A DNA stretch of 64,000 nucleotides from Acephala macrosclerotiorum (Eukaryota; Ascomycota; Leotiomycetes; Helotiales; Mollisiaceae), in the NCBI GenBank assembly GCA_014904845.1, contig MU119265.1, positions 62,001 through 126,000 of the forward strand. Reading direction: 5' to 3'. The position numbers and the translations under genes are program-made. The notes beneath the pieces were generated by a model. That model worked only from the letters and a program-made list of their open reading frames with translations, was not told where the DNA came from and made no database searches. Below, piece by piece: positions 51,479-62,775 of this stretch (the first letter of the stretch is position 1; each line of letters opens with the position of its first letter).

Positions 51479-54400
51479 TACTATTGACATCGAATTAACG
51501 CTATTAGTATTAAATTAAAATAATTAATAGTACTAGCAATCGATTAAATTATTATTAGTTCGCTAATAATATTACTAGTATACGTATTTTTCGATAAAAT
51601 AATTAACAAAAAATATATTTTTTAATATTTTAAAATTTTTATTTATAAAAATATATAATGCGATTTTATATTTATAATTAAATTATTTATATTATAATTG
51701 TTTTTATTAATATATTTATATTATTAAATATTTAATTTATTATTTTTTTAATTAATATTTTATTTTTATTATAAATTTATAATTTATATTAATTAAAATT
51801 TCTAAAATTATAATATTTCGTTTTTTGATTTTATTATTTTTTTTTTAATTAATAAATAATATATATTATACGTATAATTTATTTAATAATTTAATTAATA
51901 CGATTTTTTATTTTATTATTAATTTAAATATATTATAAAATAAATATATTTTAATTAAATTATTTTTTTTATAATTTATTTCATATAAATATAATTCGTT
52001 TTTAAATTAAAATAATTATTATTTTTATATTTTTTTAAATATTTTTTTTTTTACGTTTAATTATAATAATTTATATATATTATTTTATAATATATACGTT
52101 TATATTTTATTTTTAAAATATAATTTAAAATAATATTTTTAATAATTTAAATAAAATTTTAATTTATTTTTTTTATTTAATATAATTAATTTTTTTTATT
52201 CGTTAAAAAATTTAATATATTTTTTTAACGATTTTTTTTTTTTAAAAAAAATAATATTTTTTTATTAAATTTTAATTTTGTTTTTATAAAATATTTTAAT
52301 TATTTTAAATTTATATTTATATATTTTTATAATTTGTTTTTTTACGTATTTTTTAATAATATAATTTATATATTTTTTTAATTAAAAGTTTTTTTTTTTT
52401 TAAAATTTATATTTATTATATAATTTTTTTATATATAATTATAATAATTCGAATTATATAATTAATTTTTAATATATTCATATAATTATTGTTTTTTAAA
52501 ATAAAACGAATTTATTAATTTACGATATATTAATTTAAAATTAAACTCGTTAAATTAAAATATAAAAAAATATATAAATTTTTTTTTTTAAAAAATTAAA
52601 ATTCGAAATATAAAAATAAAATAATATTAATTATATATAAATATTATATAATATTTATTTTAATATTAATAATTTTTTTTATAAAAAAAACGTTATTGTT
52701 TTTAATAATTTAAATAAATAAAATTATTAAAAAAATAAAAATTATATAATTAAATATTAAAAATAATATTAATTTTAAATTTTAAATATTTTTTTTTTTT
52801 TAATTTATTTTTTATTATTTTTTTTTAATTTATTTATTTTATTTATATTTTAAAATAATTAATATTTAAATTTTTTTTAAATTTTATTAAAAATCGATTT
52901 TATTATAATATTTATTAAATTATTTTAATTATTAATTTATTTAATTTTTTATAATTTTTTTTAATTATATAATTATTATAAAATTATAATATTAATTATT
53001 AAATATATTTTTTAATTATTTTAAATTTAATTAAATATTTATAAAATAAATATAAATTAATATATACAATTATTAAAATATTAAAAAAAAAAAAATTTAT
53101 AATTATATTTATAATAAATTTATAATAAAAAAAAAATAATTTCGAATTTTTTATTATTTTTTGTATTTTCGTTTATAAAAATAATTTTATATTTAATTTA
53201 AAAATTATAATTTTTATTATTTATAAACGATTTAATAATAAAAATAAAAATTTTTATTATTAATAAATTCAAAACAATATATTTAAATTTTTTATTTAAT
53301 ATAATAATTTTATTTTTAATTAAATTATAATAATATATATTTTTTATTTTAATTTTTTTATTATAATTAAATTATTTTTTTATATTAAATTAATATATAT
53401 TTTTTGAAAATTATTTTAAATTTTATTACGAATTTAATTTTTTTAAAAATAATTTTTTTTTTTAATTATAATTAAAAGATAAAAATTATATATAAATATA
53501 ATTATTAACAAATTTTTATTTTAATAATTTTAAAAATATTATAATAATATTTAATAAATAAAAATAATAAATTTATTTTAATAAATATACAAATATTAAT
53601 CGTTAAAAATTAATTATTAATTATATATAAATTTAAATAATATTATAAAATTTTATTTTTAATTTGATTAATTAATTTTAAATTAAAAATACGAATTTTA
53701 ATATATTTAATAAAATTGAATTTAACGAATTAAAAAAAACTTTTATAATTAAATTATCGATTTTTTTTATTAAAAGTTTTTAAATAATATTTTAAATATA
53801 ATAATTATAATTTTTTATTTATTTATTATAAATATTATAAATATTACTTTTTCGTTTTTAATAATAATAATAAATATATTATTAAAATCTTTAATATTAT
53901 TATTATTTTTAATAAATTAATAATATTTATTTTATTATAATCTTTTATTAATTATTTTAAAATATATTTTAAAAATTAATAATATTAATATAATTTTATT
54001 TAATTTTATTAAATTATTTATTATTTTATTTAATATTTATAAAATTAATTATATATTAATTGATTTATTAACGAATTCGTTTTAAATAATTTTATAAATT
54101 TATTATAATAAAATATAATATTTTTTATTTTTTTTATATTATTTATAAAATCGATTTTTTATTTAAATATAAAATATTAATAATAATCAAATAATAAAAT
54201 TTAAATCTTTTAAATAATTTATTATATTATTAAAAAATTAACGAATTATTTTTATTATTTATAATATTAATTTGTTTTTAAAATTACAAAAATTATAATA
54301 TTATTAATTTAACGATAAATAATTATTAATTTAATATTACAAATAATAAATATATTATCGTAATTTTATAAATATTATTTTAATATTTTTTTAATATTAA

Positions 54401-54511
54401 TTTAATAATTATAATTTTTATTAATATTAAAAAACAGTTTTTGTTTTTATAATTTTTAAATATTAATTTTTTTTTATATTAAATCAAATATATAATTAAA
54501 AAATATTAAAT

Positions 54512-54719
54512 TGTAAATATAATATTAGTTTAATAGTCACGTGCGATACTAGGCCAAATTGGAACTAGTATTGTTTGCGCTAAAATTAAAATTATATTTT
54601 TTAATTTTTGCGCGTTTATTAAATTTATAATTTATAATTAATTAACGAATTATTTAATTTATTTATTTATTTCGTTTTTAATTTATTTTTAATAATAAAT
54701 ATCTCTAATAATATTAATA
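54512..54719. repeat. LTR copy, partly RIP-mutated
   Basis: Aligns with 61396-61603 through GTCACGTGCGATACTAGG and GCGCGTTTATTAAATTTATA; differences are C-to-T and G-to-A. About 208 bp. Confidence 0.75.
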
Positions 54720-57700
54720 TTAATTAATAATTGTTTAATTAACTACGAAATAATTAAATTTTTATTTAAAAAAAACTAATTTATAAATTTTTTTTTTTTT
54801 TAAATAATTTACTTTTTATAAAAAAATATTTAAAATAATTAATATATTTTTAAAAAAACGAAAATTTATAAAAACGCGTTAAAAATATTAAAATTATTAA
54901 AAATTTAAAAAAAATAATACGAAACAATTTCAAATTTATATTTATTTTTCAAATTTGTATTTATTACGTAAAATAATAACGTTTACGAAAAACGAATAAA
55001 AAAACGTAAAAACAATTTTAAGTTTATATTAATTTATTTGAATTTACGTTAAAAACGAATTTTCAAAAAAAGTTTTACGTTTTTTCTCGTTATTTAATTA
55101 AAAGCGTATAAATATTAATAATAATATTTATTTAAACTCGAATTAAAACTTTTAATTTTTTTATTATTTATTATATAATTATTTTTTAAAATAATAAATT
55201 TATTTAAAATTAAATTTTTTTTATAATAAACACAAATAAAAAAAAATTTTCAATTTTATAAACGAAAAAAATTTTAACGAAAAAATATTAAATAAAAATA
55301 TTTTTTATTATTTTAAAATATATAAAAAAAATTTTTAATTTTAATTACAATTTATAAAAAAAATTTTAAAAATTTTTTAAAAGTTGCTTATTAAAAATTT
55401 TATATTTAATATATAAAATTTTTATATATCGTTTATAAAACTTTTTACGTATTTATAAAATTTAAATATTAAAAAATAAAAAATTTATTATTAATAATTT
55501 AAAAAAAGTTTTTTAATAAAAAGTTTTTTTATAAATAAATACAAATAAAAATCGACGATTAATTAAAAAATAAATTTTTTTTTTTAATAAAATCAATCGA
55601 TTTAATTAGTAAATTAAAATATTTTAATATTAATATTTAATAATTAAAATATAATTATTTTTACGATTTTAATTATTAATACAAATTTTTTTATTACGAA
55701 TACGATTATTTTTACGATTATTTTTTTTATTATAATTTCTTTTTACAAATACGAATTTATTTAATATAATATAAAATATTTAATTTATTTATTTATAATT
55801 TTTTTAATAATAATTAAATTAATATAATAATTTATAAAATATTTTTATTAAATTATTTACGAATTTAATAAAAATTTATATTAATAATAAAAAATATAAT
55901 AAAAAATTATACGATATTTTTAATTTCAAATTATTAATTTTTTATAATTATTATAATAAAATTAAATTACTTTAAAATCAATATAATAAAACATTTTTTA
56001 TTAATTTTATAAAACGTATAAACGAATTTTATTTTAATAAACTTTTAAAAAAAAATTTCAATTTTATTATATTAATAATAATAATAAAAATTTATTTCGA
56101 AATTAAAAAAAAAACAATTTTAATAAAAATTATTATAATTAATTTAATAAAAATTAAATTAAAATATTTGTAAATATTTTTTAATTAATTTTAAAAAATT
56201 TAATTAAATTTATAATTAAAATATTAAATAGAATATAATTTGTAAAATCAAATTATTAATATTTATTAAAATATTAAAAAATATAATTTTATTTTTTATA
56301 AATTTATTAATATTTTTAAAAGTATTTATATTAAATTATAATTAGTAATAAGTATTATAATGCGATTACGTAACATATAATAATATAATTTAAATTTTAT
56401 TTTTAAAAATTAAAAAAAAAAAATTCGATTAAAATTAAATCGATTATATTTATAAAAAACAAAATAAAAAATATAATCGAAAATAAAATCGAAAATATCG
56501 AAATTAAAAAAACTTTTAAAATAAATATTATATTTATAATAAATCGAAATACTAATTTATAAAATATACGATAAAAAAATAATAATAAATCGAAATATTA
56601 TAATAATTTATTATTAAAACTTTTTTATTAAAATCAAAAAAATAAAAAGTTTATTAAAAAATATTCAAATAATAAAAATTAATTAATTACTAAAAAGTAT
56701 AAAAATAAAAAACGAAAATAAAAATTATTTTATTAAATTTAAAAAAATTAATAATATATAAATAATAATTATTTTAAATAATTAATTTATTCGTTATATT
56801 ATTACAAAAAAAAAATATATTTAATATTTTATTATTATAATTTAAATTATTTAAATCGAATTAATATTTAATTTTTATTTTTAAAAATTAATATTTTTTA
56901 AAAGTTTTTTAAAGAATTATATCGAATAATAAAATCGTTAAAATATTAATTATTAATTAATTGCAATTTATAATATTATAAAAACTTAATATTAGTATTT
57001 AATTGAATATTTTTACGATCGAGATTTATAAAATTCGTTTTAATAAAAGTATTATTTTATTATAAAAAATTATTCGAATTAATATTTTATTAAATATTAT
57101 TATTTTTTATATTGTTTTTATGAATATATATTTTTTATTTTATATTTAAAATATAAATATTATAAGTATAAAATTTAATAATTTAAAAAATATTTTAATT
57201 TAAAAAAATAAAAACGTTTTTATTATAAAAAAATAAAACTATTTATAAATATTATTATATTAATTAAAAAAAAATTTAATTTAAAATTATTTTATTAATA
57301 TAAAATCATATTAATTATATAAACATTTTAATTATTTATTAATACAACGTTTTATAAAAGTTTTTTAACGAGTTAATTATAATATAAATATTAAATATAT
57401 TTAATATTTTATTAAATATATAAATAATTATTTAAAAAATTTAAATTTATTTTATAAAATAATTATAAATTTAATTATTTAATTATCGTTAACTTTTTAT
57501 ATTTAAATAGAAAACTAGTTTTATAAATAATATAAAATATATTACGTATATATTAAATTGATATATATTAAAAATTATTAGATTATATTATTTATAAAAT
57601 TTCGATAAAACATTAAAATAATAACGATTGAAATTAAAAAAATATTTATTAAAACTTATAATAATATAAAGAAAATAAAAAATATTATATTTTATTACGT

Positions 57701-58714
57701 TGAATTTATAAAATTATTTATAATAAATTAATTAAAAATTAAATCGATAAAAATATAATTTTATAAATAGTAATTAAAATTATTAACGATTTAATAAAAT
57801 TAAACGATATTATATTTATATTATTAATTTTTAAAATAATTAATAATAATATATCGTTATTATTAATTATTAAAAAAATTAAAATAATTCGAATAATTAT
57901 TAAAAAAATACGTCGTTTATATATTTAATATTAAATTAATAATATATTTATAATAAAAAACGATTTAAATATAAAGTTTATATTAAACTTATTAATTTTA
58001 TTTGAAATACGCATTTGATATAAAAAAAACAAATAAAAAAAATTATATAAATTATTAATAATAAATAAAAAAATATATACGATTAATATACTTTATAAAT
58101 TAATTAATTTTCGTTTAATAATTATTAAATTTTATTATATAAAAAAAAAAATATTAAAAGTTTATAATCGAATTAATAATTAAAAAAATAATTAAAAAAA
58201 TTAAAAATGAATTTTATTATTTTTTAATTAAAAAAAAACTTTTTTATTTTTTTAATTAAATAAAATAAACGAAAAATTAATTAAAAAACGTAATTGAAAA
58301 CGTTTAAAAAAATTACGAAATAAAAACGTACGTAATAAAAAATTTAAATAAAATAAATATTATAACTTTATTAAAAACAACGAAAAAAATTATAAGAACT
58401 TTAATAATTAATTTTTTATTATTATTATTAAAACAATTAAAATTTTTATAGTTTCTATAATAAATAAAAAAAAAAAAAATATAAAATTATTATTAAAACT
58501 ACAAAAAAAAAATATAATTATAATTTTTAAATAATTATTTAAAGAGTTTTAAAAGACAAAAAATCGATAATTTAATTATAAAAAGAATTTTTAATTTCGT
58601 TTAATACGATTTTAATAAATATATTAAAATTCAAATTTTTAATTTAAAATTAATTAACGAGATCAAAAATACAATTATTAATACTTTTTACGAAAAATCG
58701 AAATTAATAATTCA

Positions 58715-59682
58715 TCGATAAATTTCAATTTAATAATAATAAATTTAATTGTTTTAAATATAATTAAATCGATTAATAAATTATTATTATATTTATTAAA
58801 CTAGTTTAAATTGAAATAATAAATTTCACGTTTAAAGCGTTTAAAGCGTTTAAAGAATCTGAAATTGTTTAAAGCGTTTAAAGTCGTTTAAAACGTTTAA
58901 AACGTTTAATTTAAATTAATTAAAATATATAAATTTAAAGTATTAATTTTTTAAACGAAAAATATTAAAACTCTCGATTATATACGCATATTCTTAGTAT
59001 TACAATCAATTATTAAATACTTTATTTATTTTATTTTATTTTATTTTACTTTACTCGATTATATATATAAAATACTATATGTAAATTGTTTTACTAAATT
59101 CAAATTTTTGAAAATAATACGATTTAAAGTATTTTTAAATTAATAAATAGAAATTTCGTAAAATAAAATATATATCGAAAATTTTTAAAATTAAAAATAT
59201 TAAAATTTTGAATTTAAAATACGATTATATTAATTCGATTAAATTTAAAATTGTATTAATTTATTTTTAATAAAAAATATTAAAATTTCTATTTTAAATT
59301 TTGTAGTAATATATTTTAATACGCGTTTAATAAAATTAATTAAAACTTTTAAAATAAAATTTTATAATATAAAAGATTTTATATATAAAATTTTAAATAA
59401 TTTAATTTTAAATTTGTTAAATATTTTAATTCTAATATATTTAAAGTATTTAAAACGTTTAAAACGTTTAAAGTTCGTTTAAAAAATTTAAAACGTATTT
59501 AAAGCGTTTAGAAAAATAAATTATTATTTGATTAATCTAATTAAACGATTTCAATTTAAACTTAATTTGATCGCAATCTAATAAACTCGATAAACGATAT
59601 TTTAAATTAAAACTAAATCTAATAAAAAATAGTACGTCGATTCGATTACTAGTAAATTTTCGATTAAATTGAAATTTGTCGA
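58715..59682. mobile_element. 0.97-kb inverted-repeat element with GTTTAAAGC clusters
   Basis: Present in retroelement copy 2 but absent at the matching place of copy 1 (about 43150). Ends are TCGAYAAATTTCAATTTAAT in inverted orientation (one mismatch). Subterminal clusters of a 9-10 bp motif like GTTTAAAGC or GTTTAAAAC lie at about 58830-58912 and 59450-59512. No coding frame. Resembles non-autonomous DNA transposons with subterminal transposase-binding arrays. Confidence 0.6.
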
Positions 59683-61227
59683 TATTTAAAAATATAACGA
59701 CGAAAAAAAAAAAAAAGATTTTTACGCAATTTTTAATAATTTAAAAAATTAATTAATGATTAATTATCGTTTTAATATTTTTTTTAATTTAATTTTTAAA
59801 CAAAAAAATTAAAATATAATTTCATAATATTATTTAAATTTATATTTAATTTATAATAAACTTTTAACGATTTATATAAATACGTTTATTAAAAAAAATT
59901 TATTATTTATATTTATTAAATATAATTATAATTATTTTAAAGTTTTTATATAAAATTATAAAAATAAAAATATATTAATAAATTACATATTATAAATATT
60001 ATAAAAAAAAGTTATTTATAATTGTATTAATATACGATTTTGATTTTTTAATTATAATTATTAAAAAATTCTTTGACGTTATTAAAATATAAATTAATAA
60101 TATACTTATATTAATAAAAAATAAAATAAATTATTTTCGAAGAAAATAAATTTAATAAAAATAAATTTTTAATTAAATTTAAAAAAATTTTAATATTAAA
60201 AATATTATTAATTTTTAATAAATGCGTTTTAATTTAATTTAAAAATATAATTTAATTATAATAAAAAGATTAAAATAAAAAAATTAAATTAGTAAATATT
60301 AAATTATTTAATTTTTAAATTAAATATTAAAAAATAATAAATTAAAAAAATTTATATTATTATAATTTATTAATTTAAAACAATTTTTAATTTGTTTATT
60401 ATTATTTAATATTAAAATTTAATAGAAAAAAAATTATTATATTAAATAAAAAATTGAAATAATAAATTAAAAACTTGAATCAAAAATTTAAATATATTAT
60501 TTTCGATTTATTTATAATAAAATTTTTCGTTTTTATCGATAATTTATTTGTAAATAATAAAAATTTTAATTTTTAAATTGAATATAAAATTATTTTAATA
60601 AATCAATACTAATTAAACGATAAAAAGTTTGAAATTAAAAGAAATTTTATTTATTATAATTTTATTAAAAATAAACACGTTATTAAAAGTATTTTAACGT
60701 TTAAAATATATAATATAATAAAAAAAATCAATATAACGATTATAATCGAATTTATTATTAATATAATTATTTAGTAATTTGATTTTTTTAAGATTTTAAT
60801 AATCGTTTATATAAATTTATATTCGTTATACGAATATTTAATTAAATTGAAAACGATTAAAAAAAAGCGTTTTATAATTAATATTATAATTTTTTATTAA
60901 TTGTATAAACGTAAAAAACTATAAAAAATTCGATAAATCAATAATTAAAATAATTTAATAAATATTATAATAAAATCAATATTTAATAAAATTTTAAAGA
61001 AATTTCTAAATACGAATTACTTTAAAATTCGAATAAAAAAATAAATTAAAAAAAAAAAAAACAATAAAAATAATATAAAAAATTAAAGAAAATACTTATT
61101 AAAAAAAAAAATAAAAAAAAAGTAATTTTTGCGTTGTATTTCGAATCTTGTGGTTGCCTGATTTATAAGGCTAAAAAAAAAGAAAATTACCCCAATCTCG
61201 GCGCTTATAACCCTCGACGAACTTCGA

Positions 61228-61255
61228 GAACAACGCTAGTCTACTAGCGTTGTTC
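61228..61255. other. Perfect 12-bp inverted repeat (hairpin)
   Basis: GAACAACGCTAG and CTAGCGTTGTTC are separated by TCTA. It lies in the short un-mutated part of the retroelement interior next to the 61396-61603 LTR. A role as leader RNA structure or terminator is possible but unproven. Confidence 0.85.
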
Positions 61256-61395
61256 CCAAAGCTTAGTCACATGATTTTTGCATTGAAATATCAGCGAGTC
61301 TTACGTATCAACGGACTACGATAAGAGAGGAGGATAATAGCGTCTTTTAGATAATTGAACTGGGCCAGTTCTTATCACAAAGAAAGAACTGCCAG

Positions 61396-61603
61396 TGTAA
61401 GTACAATATTAGTTTAGTAGTCACGTGCGGTACTAGGCCAGATCGAGACTAGCGCCGCTTGCGCTAGAGTTGAGATTATATTTTTCAACTCTTGCGCGCC
61501 TACTAGATTTAGAACTTACAATCAATCAACGAATCATTCAGTCTATCTGTTTACTTCGTTTCTGGCCTATTACTAGTAATAGGTATCCCTGGTGATACCA
61601 ACA
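61396..61603. repeat. LTR, un-mutated copy (208 bp)
   Basis: Starts TGTAAGTACAATATTAG and ends GGTGATACCAACA. Related sequences lie at 35372 (split), 45714 and 54512. This copy has normal composition although its partners are RIP-mutated, and it marks the right boundary of the AT-rich block. A 95-codon frame that begins inside it at 61592 is not called. Confidence 0.75.
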
Positions 61604-61986
61604 CTTTTGTACTTCTTCGAGGATACTGTGGACAAATCAAACAAAAAGAAACTTGAAATTGGATCATGCCCGTGCATGTTCCCCTCCATCGGGAGATTTT
61701 ATGCTAAATCCTTCGAATATATGCCCGAAGTGTGTGCGAGTTTAGTTTTCAATGTCACTAGTTCTACAGTAGTCTTGCGGGCCCTCACCTCGCTATCAAA
61801 GCTGCTGCACTGGATGACGACAAACACACAATATTCCAGGGTTATCAATAGTCCCTCTGAATTCGATATACAAGTATAAAAAGGACGCTCGAAGTAAGAA
61901 TAAATCGTCGTTGTGTTCGTAGAAATCCACTGGTGCTTCCCTATTCGTCACTTCACCAGAACGAGTTTTCCTTTACATCTCCTAAC
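61604..61986 (+). promoter_or_regulatory. Upstream region with TATA box (61875-61883)
   Basis: About 380 bp between the LTR and the next ATG. TATAAAAAG at 61875-61883 lies 104 bp upstream of that ATG, a normal arrangement for a fungal gene with a short leader. No gene in the stretch itself. Confidence 0.5.
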
Positions 61987-62172
61987 ATGACAAGTAAGCA
62001 TCCTTCAACACGATTGAATCCGGACCTTCTACTGACCCGAAAAGGATCCCGTAGATGTAATTGTATATGTCAGCACTGCGCAAAGTGCGACTGCAAGGAG
62101 CAGCTGCCTACATACTCGGAACACCCCAATGAAGGTCCAACAAACAGCACATCTCCACTAGGATCTTCGTAA
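61987..62172 (+). CDS. Hypothetical Cys-rich 61-aa protein
   Basis: The frame begins at ATG 61987 and contains RCNCICQHCAKCDCKEQ at about 23-39, with seven Cys in 14 residues, then QLPTYSEHPNEGP. The dense C-x-C / C-x2-C pattern could bind metal (metallothionein-like or zinc). No signal peptide. A good TATA box upstream supports transcription. Not recognised as a known family; it could be one exon of a longer gene. Confidence 0.45.
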   Translation: MTSKHPSTRLNPDLLLTRKGSRRCNCICQHCAKCDCKEQLPTYSEHPNEGPTNSTSPLGSS

Positions 62173-62335
62173 AATGACACTACCGCAAGCGCAAGCACAA
62201 GCCTACAAGTCATGTGTCCCAAATACTTGGAAGAAGTGACAGGCTGATATTACTTTTGGTCTGCGCCACAACACAATCATCCTGTCCCTAAGGTGCGATA
62301 CACGATGCCCAGACCAACAAAGCCAATCGAACTCC
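62173..62335 (+). other. Short intergenic stretch
   Basis: Contains an ATG at 62304 (MPRPTKPIELHD) in a different frame from the next ORF. It could be a 5' exon if an intron joined the frames, but I found no convincing splice pair. Confidence 0.3.
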
Positions 62336-62548
62336 ATGACGCCAGTCGGACAGGATGATAGAATACGTGCTCAGAAAAAGGTCGATAGATATAAGAAGAG
62401 AGCAATAGCGATGAAGCGGGCGAAGGTGTTCGAGAAGTCTGATAACTTGCTCGAAAAACTCCGCGCAATACAAATAAAGGCCAACGAGGAAGCGGAACAG
62501 CTGAAAGACCGCACTACTTGTACATGGCCAGGTGTGGTGAGTGTCTAG
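62336..62548 (+). CDS. Hypothetical basic, helical 70-aa protein
   Basis: MTPVGQDDRIRAQKKVDRYK then KKRAIAMKRAKVFEKSDNLL and EKLRAIQIKANEEAEQLKDR: strongly basic and then charged, likely one long helix or coiled coil. The Lys/Arg-rich head slightly recalls small fungal MADS-like proteins, but the key MADS residues are not clear. It may be a partial gene. Low confidence. Confidence 0.35.
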   Translation: MTPVGQDDRIRAQKKVDRYKKRAIAMKRAKVFEKSDNLLEKLRAIQIKANEEAEQLKDRTTCTWPGVVSV

Positions 62549-62775
62549 ACTTTTGGCTTGGGAACGACTTTGCCGATTTGTTCTTGATATCTAGGTCGTT
62601 TCAATAAACAGATGGGCAACGACGAGTTGAAATTTGGACTATATATTGCTTCATCTTTCATAGTTTGTTACTTTTCCCCGTCCCCAAGACTCTGATCAAA
62701 CCTCTCCAAACTCTTAAAATCAAGAATATACAAAGAAGGGAACTCGCCCTACATCTAGTTCACCACCTCTTCGGC
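62549..62775. other. Short convergent intergenic stretch
   Basis: Between the basic ORF and the hydrolase stop codon; probably 3' UTRs. Nothing recognised. Confidence 0.4.

Larger units (their letters stand above)
49485..51627 (-). mobile_element. Repeat B copy 4 (inverse), split by a Tc1-like transposon
   Basis: About 760 bp of repeat B in reverse orientation, interrupted at 50098-51478. Strongly RIP-mutated on both sides of the insert. Ends are approximate because the inverted repeats have become homopolymer-like. Confidence 0.8.
26640..61115. other. 34-kb AT-rich, gene-free, RIP-mutated transposon block
   Basis: Almost pure A/T apart from islands at 27.64-28.98, 38.65-39.43, 39.87-41.84, 46.26-46.83 and 50.10-51.48 kb. 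No host gene is readable. The remaining C and G are mostly in CpG. Stretches where I can identify nothing beyond RIP-type sequence are about 28980-29770, 30538-31850, 32935-35370, 46840-49484 and 51628-54511. The 26-N run at 34401-34426 is an assembly gap. Confidence 0.9.
54512..61603. mobile_element. LTR retroelement copy 2
   Basis: Bounded by LTR-like sequences at 54512-54719 and 61396-61603 in the same orientation. Interior about 6.7 kb, of which 0.97 kb is a nested inverted-repeat element (58715-59682). RIP has removed all coding frames from 54.7 to about 61.1 kb. I found no matching target duplication outside the LTRs, so the two ends may not belong to one insertion. Superfamily unknown; the TGTTGG..TTACA ends of the LTR in reverse orientation are Copia-like at best. 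Confidence 0.6.

Noticed and set aside
26640..61115. Mitochondrial origin for the AT-rich block
   Set aside because: It contains DNA transposons and LTR-like repeats with directional C-to-T/G-to-A decay, and no mitochondrial gene or tRNA was recognised; only the GC-rich hairpins recall organellar DNA.
61592..61879. 95-codon plus-strand frame
   Set aside because: Starts inside an LTR and ends at the TATA box of the next ORF; no domain.
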